This document shows, one piece after another, positions 24,123 to 33,745 of a stretch of DNA of 64,000 bases. A model generated the notes under the pieces. It made no database searches. It worked only from the letters and a program-made list of their open reading frames with translations, and was not told the origin of the DNA. How positions within the stretch are numbered: position 1 is the stretch's first letter; every line of letters starts with the position of its first letter. The DNA comes from Epiperipatus broadwayi (lineage: Eukaryota > Onychophora > Udeonychophora > Euonychophora > Peripatidae), in NCBI GenBank assembly GCA_028023455.1, contig JAQFVV010000143.1:2020001-2084000 (forward strand), given 5' to 3'. A program made the translations under genes and the position numbers.

Positions 24123-24849
24123 AAGATCTTTTTTTTACATATACATTTTTTGTTTTGCAAATAAAGAAGCACTTTTTATGCCAATTGTTTTAAATAAATG
24201 TTCTATTTGCCACTATCTTAATATAATTTATTTTAGCATCTCATTTTGAATAAATCAGTAATTCAAATTTGAAAAAAATATATACAAATTTACATTTTAA
24301 AAATCGCAGCACTAAACCAGTTATTATTAAATGTTGCTACCATAAAGAGAAAAAAAAAGGCTTGAAAAGTAATAGCGTTATTAAAATTTATAGTTTTTCA
24401 AGCTTCCCTCTTTGAAGTTTATATTGATATTTTTTTCTTCTAAGTATATAGTTTTATTATGTAATTATAGTTATAATGTATTTCCATTTTCTATAATACT
24501 TAAAAATTTGTATCTTATGTCTGTTAAGCTTTTCTAAAAGTCACATGCACCACTTGAATGTGTTTGATGTGGATTTCCTTGATTAATATTACTAAAGATA
24601 TAATTAAAAACTGCTGTTGAAATCTTAATAAATGGAATTCTACAATTTTAATGCTACTTTGTATAATATTTCTATTTATCATTTAAAATGTGTGTTCATA
24701 ATTGTCAAGCTTCCATCACTAAATATTGGGTATTATTTTAGTAGTTGCTCTATAACATTTTTAATACCAGAGAAAGTCACTGAACGACTATTGACACAAA
24801 AGGGTACAAATAATGAAGTTGTGGAAGAATAAATATAAATAGTGATTAT
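24123..24849. other. A+T-rich non-coding stretch with a local duplication
   Basis: About 70 bases at 24125-24200 (containing 'AAGAAGCACTTTTTATGCCA' and 'ATTGTTTTAAATAAATGTTC') duplicate 23520-23582, before the RTE fragment. The RTE fragment and microsatellite thus sit inside a direct repeat of about 70 bp. Confidence 0.55.
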
Positions 24850-25088
24850 ACAGCAAGTGGGTTTTTGATTTTATGCTGGGTTTGGGAAAAGATGTAAAGG
24901 CCATGGAATTGACAAAGATTGTGTTGAGGAAATGGGATGGAGCAAGATAGAGAAGAATATGGGGAAAACGTAAGATGAGGAATGGAATGGAAAGGTAAGG
25001 TGGCCAACAGGTTTCTCTGGGCATAGTGGCTGTGAGATTCCTGACTCCAAAAAAAGGAGAAGCCACAGTGCATCGCATCGCAGACACG
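24850..25088 (+). mobile_element. LINE-X copy 2: 3' end fragment
   Basis: Plus strand. It encodes the last codons of the LINE-X protein ('FMLGLGKD', 'MELTKIVLRKWDGA') and then the same 3' UTR as copy 1: 'GTGGCCAACAGGTTTCTCTG', 'GGCATAGTGGCTG', 'AGGAGAAGCCACAGTGCATC'. It ends in GCATCGCATCGCA near 25083, which supports a short pentamer repeat as the 3' tail of this LINE. The block between 'LGLGKD' and 'MELTKI' is shorter than in copy 1. The three overlapping open minus-strand frames here are shadows of G-rich sequence. Confidence 0.8.
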
Positions 25089-25361
25089 TGATAAACAATG
25101 TTAAATAATTTGTCTAAAGTACCACCAAAAATGTTCCCATATTTTAACTATGGTAAATAAAAAGTTTCAAATTTCATAGAAAGTTAAAAAAAAAAATCAT
25201 AGCTACAATAGCAAATAATAAAATCAAAACAATTTTATAAGTACCAATAAACTGATACAATTTCCAAATTTCACCAAAGGTAAATAATTGTCATCAGAAT
25301 ACAAAATTTCAAATGTCTTCTAAAGTTTTAAAAAAAGTAACATAATAGATATATTATTATA
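25089..25361. other. A+T-rich, nothing recognised
   Basis: No repeat copy or coding signal can be supported. Confidence 0.4.
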
Positions 25362-25992
25362 TGGACCCACTGATGATTGCTGGTTTAGCATGAAATACGT
25401 ATATTGGTGATTGTTTATCGTTTAAGCATATATGTGCTTGAGTGTATCAGTGTTATTAGATAAAATGGAGAATGGTGGGTCATGTGAAAGTCTGTTCTCA
25501 TATACCCTATATTACATATATAGACGCATGGTGTATATTAAGCCTGTGTTTCAGTTATTACATTGTAGAGATGTCTGCCCATCCTTGCATATGTATTTAA
25601 TGGATTATGTCCTGTACATGTGGGGTTCAGATTGACCTTGGGTCAACATGGGTGTGACTAGAATCTCGGCATTAGGGTGGCCTTCGAGCATTCCATCATC
25701 AGATTTTCAATTGGATGGATGGTTGAAGAGTTGGAGTGTGTAGTAGATTGGAGCCAGTCCATTAAAGTATGAAGATTGTCTATCTTAATATATATCTGAG
25801 CACTTATAGTATATTTGTGTGGGAGATGATAATCTGGACCAACTGATGATTGCTGGTTTAGCATGAAATACGTATATTGGTGATTGTTTATCATTTCAGC
25901 ATATATGTGCTTGAGTGTATCAGTGTTATTAGATAGAGTGGAGAGTGGTGGGTCATGTGAAAGTCTGTGCTCATATACCCTATATTATATAT
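25362..25992 (+). repeat. Family A repeat, direct tandem copy
   Basis: A ~150-bp segment (25362-25515: 'CCCACTGATGATTGCTGGTT', 'GCATGAAATACGTATATTGG', 'GCTTGAGTGTATCAGTGTTA', 'GTGGGTCATGTGAAAGTCTG') is repeated at about 25838-25990 with only a few differences. Between the copies lies the rest of the unit: 'TGTCTGCCCATCC', 'GGTCAACATGGGTGTGAC', 'GCATTCCATCATCAGATTTT', 'TGTCTATCTTAATATATATC'. This gives a period of about 476 bp and the best view of the full unit order. The terminus here has decayed to 'TGCTCATATACCCTATATTA', so its B box is weak. Confidence 0.8.
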
Positions 25993-26058
25993 GTAATTAG
26001 CAAATATTGAAATCAAAACACTTTTGGATATTTCAATATAATTTTATCAAAAAAAGTG

Positions 26059-26123
26059 CGATGCCTTACAAGCAGTTGTCCCGGGTTCGCCTCCCGGCCG
26101 ATTTTGACACATGAAAAAAAAAG
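26059..26123 (+). mobile_element. SINE-T copy, 5' truncated
   Basis: Starts in the anticodon arm: CCTTACAAGCAGTTGTCCCG, then a near-perfect T arm with B box GGGTTCGCCTCCCGG, then 'CCGATTTTGACACATGAAAA'. A-rich sequence with AAAAAAAGT lies on both sides and could be the target duplication. The A box and acceptor 5' strand are missing. Confidence 0.7.
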
Positions 26124-26589
26124 TACTTTAATGAAGTATGGCAGACGAATGTAAGCCTAAACTAATATAAAGAATGATTAAAAATATGACTCCGTCATTT
26201 AGTGTTTAACAAATATTAAAATTGAAATTAATTTTACAATTAACAAATAAAAAATTAATACAATTTTTTAATTTTATCGCAAGTATATATAACTGCTTAC
26301 CTGAAAAAATAGTTGTATCATAAATATTTATTTTAAGTGATTGATAATACCAAATATATATATATAAAGACTATGTCACAGGTATCCTCATGCACTGCCT
26401 AAAGTAAACGACAGAGAAAAAAAACTAGGGCTTTGTTCCATCCTTTGGCCACATGAAATCAGAGTGGGCGGGCGGGGGGGGGGGGTTGAATTCGTATCTT
26501 GAAAATTGAAAGAGGGTGAAAAACAAAAATTAAAGCATGTTTTATCAAATAATAAACATTTGATTTTCTAATAAATTTATTTAAGTATG
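26124..26589. other. A+T-rich stretch with a G-run
   Basis: A G-rich patch at about 26465-26485 includes an uninterrupted run of 12 G's next to GGGCGGGC, which has G-quadruplex potential. Nothing else is recognised. Confidence 0.5.
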
Positions 26590-27570
<981 letters not shown>

Positions 27571-28317
27571 AATAAACCTATTAGAAAATCAACTTTTATT
27601 AATTGTTTGACAAAATATGTTTTGATTTTTTTTTACACTTTCAAAACATAAGTCCAAAACTTTTTCTTTTTCTTTTGCTTGAACATCATGAGATCAGATG
27701 GTTGAATAAAATCGTAGCAATTTTGTTTTCCCTTTTACTTCAGAATCCAAGGACAGCAGTGACACAGCCTTTCTATTTTTTCAGATAATACCAACCATAT
27801 AAAATAAATATTTTTCAAGTAATTATTTTTCTACACAAGCAATTATATGTACTTTCAATAAAATTTAAAATTTGTATTAATCTTTCATTTAAGCGCGTCT
27901 TTTGTTCATTTTTTCATTCTGCTACCCTTTTTTTTTAGTTTCACTGAAATTTAAAATCTGTAACAGTTTATAGGTATTTTAGATAAAATGTCTAAAATTA
28001 GTTTGATTTTAATTTTTACTAATTGCAGGGAATATTACATCTATTTACTGTTCAAAAATGAATTTCATAAAATAAATATTTCTTAAGTAATATTTTTTTA
28101 ATTTTGGAACTTATTTGAAATTTTGTTTTCTGTCACCATACTTTTTTAATCTTTTTTTGGTAAAATTTGAAATCTTATAACAGTTTATTGGTACTTCTAA
28201 AATTATTTTGATTTTAATATTTGCTAATTATATCTCCTGTAATTTTTTTTTTAATTTTTGATGATCTTTTCATTTAACCACCTTCTTTGTATTCATTCTT
28301 ACATTACTTTAGTCATG
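27571..28317. other. A+T-rich with short internal reiterations
   Basis: Phrases such as 'ATCTGTAACAGTTTATAGGTA' / 'TCTTATAACAGTTTATTGGTA' and 'TTGATTTTAATWTTTRCTAATT' recur at 27950-28030, 28170-28230 and again near 29500-29660. This suggests a very old tandem duplication of about 210 bp. No gene is seen. Confidence 0.45.
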
Positions 28318-28850
28318 ACATCACATGATCACCACTTCTTATGCTTGTTCATTACTCTGGCTTGCATTGAATGGCTCTACTGCAGGGGTCCCCAACCTTT
28401 TTGCACTTAAGAGCACATTCTATAATACCGGTCAGGTGGAAGGCACCATTTATTTTTTCCACTAGGTGGCGAGCACCATTTATTTTTTCAATGTAAATTT
28501 ATAGTTGGATATGTTAATAATACACATAATGTACAAAAAAATATTTATTTCAAAAATAAAATTTTAACATATAATTAACATTTATATTTTTATGCTGTAA
28601 AAGTATAGTATGCCGTACAATTTGATTACAACATAATACAATAATTTATAAGAAATTTTAAAAATTAAATTTATTTGTATCAGATAAATAATTTTTTTAT
28701 CGTGTTTGGATAGCGGTGGACACATGTAAAATGGTCTGTGGCACCATGGTGCCCATGGGCATAGGGTTGGGGACCCCTGCTCTACTGTATGGAGAGTTTT
28801 GGCTGTTTTAATAATAGTTATGAGCAAGCATAAAAAGTGGTGATCGTGTG
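28318..28850. repeat. Family B repeat interrupted by a hAT MITE
   Basis: The left part (28318-28382) has 'CATCACATGATCACCACTTC', 'TTATGCTTG' and 'ATTACTCTGGCTTGCATTGA'. The right part (28780-28850) resumes 'CTCTACTGTATGGAGAGTTT', 'GCTGTTTTAATAATAGTTAT', 'GAGCAAGCATAAAAAGTGGT'. The outermost blocks are inverted relative to each other. The same sequence without the interruption occurs at 29.2 and 46.5 kb. Confidence 0.75.
28383..28779. mobile_element. Non-autonomous hAT element (MITE), 397 bp
   Basis: The termini are a perfect 15-bp inverted repeat: CAGGGGTCCCCAACC at the left and GGTTGGGGACCCCTG at the right. The element is flanked by a perfect 8-bp duplication CTCTACTG at 28375-28382 and 28780-28787. 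Eight-base TSDs and CAG-starting TIRs are standard for hAT. Subterminal blocks 'GCACCATTTATTTTTTC' and 'GGCACCATGGTGCCCATG' are present. There is no transposase reading frame, so mobilisation would need an enzyme supplied elsewhere. The 81-codon minus-strand frame at its right end is not a gene. Confidence 0.93.
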
Positions 28851-29049
28851 GTGTTTGGTGATTTAATACTGGTCCTGCCTAGTAGTATAGTGGTTGCTAT
28901 GGTTATTAAAGAACCAAAGACACCAAAATGTATAAGTACTGAACTGAATTCAGACCTATATGATTATATAAACTAATGAGCTTAGATTGAAAATATTATT
29001 GTGTTTTCAATTTTATTCTCATGGTTTTGTAGTTAAGTAGAGATAAAAG

Positions 29050-29265
29050 GTGGCTGCTGGAGGGTTGCATTAGATCCTAAGATCTAGATGCAGTGCTTTC
29101 AGATCAAAGGCTCCTCACTGATGAAGGTCACAAGCCTGAAACTAGTCTGGGGATATTGGATAAGTAGGCACTAGATAGGGATTTTATGCACAAGCTTTCA
29201 GGCATCCATTGATTACTCTGGCTTGCACTGAGTGACACTACTATATGGAGAGTTTTGCCTGTTTT
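29050..29265 (+). repeat. Family B repeat
   Basis: Contains 'GCAGTGCTTTCAGATCAAAG', 'CTCCTCACTGATGAAGGTCA', 'CAAGCCTGAAACTAGTCTGG', 'GGATATTGGATAAGTAGGCA', 'CTAGATAGGGATTTTATGCA', 'GCATCCATTGATTACTCTGG' and 'GGAGAGTTTTGCCTGTTTTA'. This is the best single-arm reference for the family here. It is not flanked by an inverted mate. Confidence 0.7.
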
Positions 29266-29710
29266 AATACTTTTGTCATGCATTTAAGGTTTCATTCTTA
29301 TATTACTTTAGTCATATATTTAATGTTTTAATGATGTTTGTGTAATTGTTAATATTTTCTCAATTCTAAATGATTTTTTCATACATTATGCAATTACATT
29401 TTTACTCATTCTTCATGTTAATTTAGGCATAAATATTTTATCATATTTGAAAATTACTTTTTTTTTGCCAAAACTCATGCAAACATTTTTTATTTTTTTA
29501 TTTGCTAATTACAAATAAATATGTAATGTTTTGGTTTTAATATTTACTAATTGTAAATATTATATCAATTTACTATTGTAAAATGAACAACATAAAATAA
29601 ATATTATTTTACAAAATATCCTAAACAGTATATAACTATTTTAGATAAAATATCTAAAATAATTTTGATTTTAATTGAAACACACAGGCTTATTATATAC
29701 CTGTGTCTAT
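29266..29710. other. A+T-rich non-coding stretch
   Basis: Shares the degenerate phrases described for 27.6-28.3 kb. No gene or mobile element can be supported. Confidence 0.4.
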
Positions 29711-29800
29711 ATATGTAATATATAGGTCTATGAGCACAGACTTTCACACAACCCACCACTCTCCACACCATTTCATAACACTGATACACTTGAACACATA
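29711..29800 (-). repeat. Family A terminus, fragment
   Basis: Minus-oriented end block: 'ATGAGCACAGACTTTCACAC', 'CCCACCACTCTCCACACC', 'TAACACTGATACACTTGAAC'. It matches the ends at 25.5, 25.96 and 38.73 kb. Only the terminal ~90 bp are present. Confidence 0.65.
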
Positions 29801-30693
29801 TTGTTCATTGTAGCCATTTTTTTTTTAATAAAAAAGTTCTATGAAATTTGAAGTTTTTTATTTATCTTTGACAAAATACTAGGAATACTTTGTTGATACT
29901 TTCAACAAATTATTTAAGATTATTTAATGATTGCCTGTGTCGGCAGCTGTTAAATGGTGCCTCCTAATGGCAACAAATATTCTAGAGTGTCTACTAAAAT
30001 GGTACCAAAAATTGTATTTTCTCCAATTATTGATAATAACAATCAACCATTTCAAACTGTTGTCAAGGCAATCTCATTTTAACAATATATATATATATTG
30101 TACCTATATTGATATAGGCACATATAATTTTTATCTAAAATTATTATTAAAGTAATCTTTCATAAAAGAAAAACATAAAATTAAATGTTGAAGAATTTAT
30201 TGCAGCTTGTTTTCGAAAAAGATAAGAATTAAATAGTTTTCTAGCGTTAGTTTTTGAAATAAAAAAGCTACAATTAATTAGTCAAAAGGGGGGGGGGTCT
30301 TGGTTTGAGAAATGAAACTAAGGGTTATAAAAGGAAGTAAAGAGTTTTTGTTAGTATTCGTAAAAATATAATTTGAAAAAGTTAAAACATACAAATCTCT
30401 TTTCATTCAATTTTAATTAAAGAAAAAATAATGTTAAAACTAAATAGTAAATTGTATTAAAAATATATGTGCGTATATATGTACATTTGTAAATATATAA
30501 AATGTATGTGAAAGTTAAAGAAGATTATCATTAAAAAACATGGCAATGGCTATTAGATATTAATTAATATAAAACAATACGTTTTTGCATGGCTATTACT
30601 AATTAAGCAATCTTTCAAAACACGTTTATCAAATGATTATCAATTCGACAACAGATATTTGCCGGAGATATCAGAAAGACAACAAGGCGCAGG
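29801..30693. other. A+T-rich non-coding stretch
   Basis: A (TA)n tract lies near 30085, and a run of nine G's near 30288-30297. It lies directly upstream of the candidate promoter at 30694. No repeat copy is recognised over the last ~350 bp, so it may be unique flanking sequence. Confidence 0.4.
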
Positions 30694-30731
30694 TATAAAT
30701 AGACCTTTTTTTTATCGGACAGTATTCATTC
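30694..30731 (+). promoter_or_regulatory. Candidate RNA polymerase II core promoter (TATA + Inr)
   Basis: A TATAAATA box at 30694-30701 stands in a locally more GC-balanced context. TCATTC at 30726-30731 fits the metazoan initiator (TCA-K-T-Y), placing +1 at about 30728, some 34 bases after the first T of the box. The spacing is slightly long but within reach of normal. The sequence following it to 31080 is unusually complex for this window. Chance TATA boxes are common in A+T-rich DNA, so the call relies on the combination. Confidence 0.4.
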
Positions 30732-31077
30732 CACAAATTAGTTGAGACAATCAGTTCACAAAGTAATTGAGTAGTGCTGTTCAGAATTAATTGAGCAGTT
30801 AACAAACAAAATGCAGTGCTGAGAATATTTTGGAACGCACGTTCACCTCCAGCCCAGATGTCCGAGAAAACAGTAGATCTGCCCGTGAAATAATGTCAGC
30901 TTAACATCTTAGAAAATCTCCGTCAGTATCTATTTGTCTCCAATAGCAATAATCGTGAAAATCAGGAAACTCAGCAAGGAAACATCCCAGCCAGCTGGTA
31001 AGCATTTATAATGGAAATATCCTCACCGAAAGCAGCCTCCAAAGAACAAAATTCTACGTCAACATTCAAAATCCTAG
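30728..31077 (+). other. Candidate first exon of a host gene
   Basis: The interval has lower A+T than its flanks, no match to any repeat in the window, and two possible splice donors: CTG|GTAAGC at 30997/30998 and TAG|GTAAAA at 31077/31078. If the second donor is used, an ATG at 31011 in good context (A at -3, G at +4) opens a frame MEISSPKAASKEQNSTSTF followed by KIL. The frame is still open at the donor. If the first donor is used, the exon is a non-coding leader containing short upstream ORFs. I do not recognise the peptide. An LTR or other promoter-bearing transposon is the main alternative. Confidence 0.35.
31011..31077 (+). CDS. Possible start of a protein-coding gene (partial, first coding exon)
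   Basis: Twenty-two codons plus one base from an ATG to a GT donor. The peptide is Ser/Thr/Lys-rich, with no signal peptide or membrane segment, and ends in FKIL. Short N-terminal F-x-I-L motifs occur in some homeodomain repressors, but this is far too short to assign. No downstream exon was recognised in the remaining 33 kb of the plus strand, so the rest would have to lie beyond a long intron or outside the window. Confidence 0.25.
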
Positions 31078-31849
31078 GTAAAATATTTGCTTATTTTCGT
31101 TTATACTGTAATAGCCATTGCATTTCATTAATTCGTGTGAATCCTCCAAGAGTCTAATTATATGAACTCGATATCATACATAAATGAACTATTGATATGT
31201 GTGTGATTAAATTTCAAATGCAATATAGTCCTTTATTATCATTATTATGTGTGTGCATGAGATAATATGTGCGTGGTCATTATATCAATATTTATTAGTT
31301 AAATTAGAATGTTTTGTTATTAAATCTATAGGAATGTTTAAACTATTTAGAAATGTTAATTTAAAATATGCGTGTGTTTTATTAGAATTATAAAATGTTT
31401 AAATTTAGTAAATAAATGTTAGTTAATAAATTATCTTTAAAATTAAACTATATTTGTCGGTCAATTCTTTTTATCAATTCTTTTTAACAAATTCTTTTAT
31501 TAATTCTTTTAATCACTAATTAAGTATAATCTATTAGTGATTACAAACAGCTGAGCTAGTCATGGATTTAGGCGTTGGGTTAGTGGCCATTGCTCAAAGT
31601 GTGTTATTTATTCATCCTTGAATAGATAGCTGGCGCCCGTGTTTATACACAAACAAAAAAAGGTGCTTTGAACTTGGTGTTGAACTCAAAAGCCAAGAAG
31701 AAGTTATGTCCTGGAAATGTAATGCTAGTTATATATTTTATAGCTATCGTTTGGGCATACATACTCTCCGAGTATGTTCTTCTCTGCCTAAGAGACCGGT
31801 GTTTCGAATACACATATTCGAACACGGTTCAATATATATATATACAGAA
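31078..31849. other. Non-coding stretch downstream of the candidate exon
   Basis: A short 'CAATTCTTTTTATCAATTCT'-type reiteration occurs near 31455-31510. The phrase TGGCGCCCGTG at 31632 resembles a retroelement primer-binding site, but no LTR pair was found. A short palindrome, TTCGAATACACATATTCGAA, lies at 31803-31822. No gene is supported. Confidence 0.4.
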
Positions 31850-31917
31850 CAAATGATGGCAATATGTGTAAGAGATTGTGATCTGGGCCAGCTATCTTGG
31901 GGATCATTTATCTTATC
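31850..31917 (+). repeat. Family A fragment, upstream side of the RTE-2 insertion
   Basis: 'AGATTGTGATCTGGGCCAGC' and 'TTGGGGATCATTTATCTTAT' follow the family A order up to the RTE-2 3' tail. After RTE-2, 33695-33745 reads 'GATTATATGTTTCAGTAATG' and 'TATGATGGAATAG', which weakly continues the family ('GGTCATGTGTATCAGTTGTA', 'TGAGATAGAGTGG'). RTE-2 therefore seems to have landed inside a family A copy. Confidence 0.5.
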
Positions 31918-33692
31918 CATATCATCATCATCATCATTATCAACCATTATCAATCCACTGCAGGATGAAGGTCTCTCCAAGTTTAATCCATCTTCTCCGA
32001 TCTTTAGCTTCTCTTCTCCACATCACCCCTACACATTTTCTTATTTTATCCATCCATCTTACATGTGGTCTCCTTCTGGGTCTTTTACAATCTCTTGGAA
32101 TCCAGTTTAAAATTTCAATTGTCCATCTATTATCATCTCTTCTAGCAATATGTCCAGTCCAACTCCACTTCAATCTTTTAATTTTTTCAATGAGGTCAGT
32201 AACACCTGTTTGTTCTCTTACCCATACATTGCATTTTCGATCTCTTCTTGTTACTCCCAACATACATCTCTCCATACTTCTTTGAGTGGTCTGAAGTCTC
32301 TGTATTGATCTTCTATTAAGTGTCCAAGTCTCAGATCCATAAGTAAGAACTGGTAAAACACATTTGTTAAAAACCTTTCTTTTCAAACACATAGGCATAT
32401 TTCCTTTTAATATCAAGTTATTTCTACCAAAAGCACTCCAACCAAGTTTAATTCTATGATTAATTTCCTCTATTATGTTTCCATCTGTATTAATAATCTG
32501 ACCAAGGTATTTGTAACTCTTAACTTCTTCTAATTCATCATAATCAATTTTATTTTCATATTTTGAGCAAATCGATTAAACATTACTTTAGTCTTTTTAA
32601 CATTTATCTTTAGTCCTACTTTCCTACTTTCATCTGATAACTCCTGCAACATTTCATGCAGCTCGGAAGCATTATTTGCAAAAACAACTACATCATCTGC
32701 GAAATCTAAATGACTTAAATAATCTCCATTTACTTTCACTCCTTTAGTTTCCCATTTTAATCCACAAAATACTTCTTGCAGCACTGCTGTAAAAAGTTTT
32801 GGAGATATGGAGTCACCTTGTCTTACACCTTTCTCAATGTTGACTTTCCCAGTATCATTATGTAATCTAATTGTTGCTGTTGCATTTTTATAAATATTCT
32901 TTAAAATATGACAATATCCTGGATCTATACCTTGATGATCCAATGCTTTAATCACTGAAGAAATGTTTATAGAATCAAATGCCTTTTCATAATCTACAAA
33001 TCCAAAACATAATGACAACTCATATTCATTTGTCCTTTCTATAACTTCTCTCAATACTTGAATATGATCTACTGTACTAAAACCACTTTTAAATCCAGCT
33101 TGTTCTCTTGGTTGGTGAAAATCCAAGGTTCTCTGTAGACGAGTTGTAATTATCTTGGTAAAAATTTTATATAAAACTGATAAAAGGCTGATAGGTCTGT
33201 AATTTCTAATATCTTCTTTATCACCTTTTTTAAATATTAATATTATTACTGCATTCTTCCAATCATCCGGTACATCTTTATCATTTAGACATTTGGTATA
33301 TAACTTTGCTAATATTTTTTCTGTTTCTTCACCTGCTTCTTTTGATATATCAATTATAATTCCATCATTACCTGGAGCCTTTCCTTTTTTCATACATTTA
33401 ATTGCATTTTTCACTTCTTCATTTAAAATTCTGGGCAATTCGGAAGATGTAATAGATATAGGAGGTACTTGTTCTTTATTACTATATAATTCTTGATAAA
33501 AATCTTCTACCAATTTCATAATGTCATCCCTCTTTTTAGTAATAATTCCATCTTTTTTCCTTATTGCAGATATAAATTTCCTACCAATACCAAAATGTTG
33601 TTTTACATTCTTAAGACTTTTATTTTCTTCAACAGCTTTTCTTGCTAGTTCACAGTTATACTTTCTTATATCATTTTCAACTCTTTTCCATA
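31918..33692 (-). mobile_element. RTE-2: best preserved RTE-like LINE, 5' truncated
   Basis: The 3' end is at 31918-31935, where the plus strand reads ATCATCATCATCATCATT, i.e. a GAT/ATG-type tail directly after the stop with a 3' UTR of only about 20 bases. The coding sequence fills almost the whole element. Homology with RTE-1 stops at about 33692, inside the region just upstream of the RT, so the endonuclease is absent. ATCTTAT and ATATCTT near the two edges could be a poor TSD. Together with RTE-1, RTE-3 and the 23.8-kb fragment it defines one family with at least four copies, all on the minus strand. Confidence 0.9.
31940..33690 (-). pseudogene. RTE-2 reverse transcriptase ORF with a single frameshift
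   Basis: The frame is open from the truncation point at 33690 through 'GIGRKFISAIRKKDGI' into the RT. Motifs are 'KGKAPGNDGIIIDI', 'NYRPISLLSVLYKIF', motif A 'GFVDYEKAFDSI', motif B 'GVRQGDSISPKLFTAVLQ' and motif C 'LDFADDVVVFAN', with both catalytic aspartates kept, then 'GLKINVKKTKVMFNR'. At about 32556 one base is missing relative to RTE-1. Reading resumes in the next frame through 'CVLPVLTYGSETWTLN', 'ERCMLGVTRRDRK', 'RLKWSWTGHIARRDDNRW' and 'KRPRRRPHVRWMD' to the stop after 'FILQWIDNG' at 31940. The Met at 33519 is internal, not the start. This is a relatively young but dead copy. Confidence 0.9.
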
Positions 33693-33745
33693 TATCTTTG
33701 ATTATATGTTTCAGTAATGTATGATGGAATAGAAGTTTGCAAAAT

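Noticed and set aside
24788-25098. Three overlapping minus-strand frames of 75-99 codons
   Set aside because: Shadows of the G-rich sense strand of LINE-X copy 2, which reads correctly on the plus strand.
31629-31660. LTR retrotransposon primer-binding site (TGGCGCCCGTG)
   Set aside because: No preceding LTR with TG...CA ends, no second LTR and no gag-pol frames nearby. An 11-base match is expected by chance at low rate and cannot stand alone.
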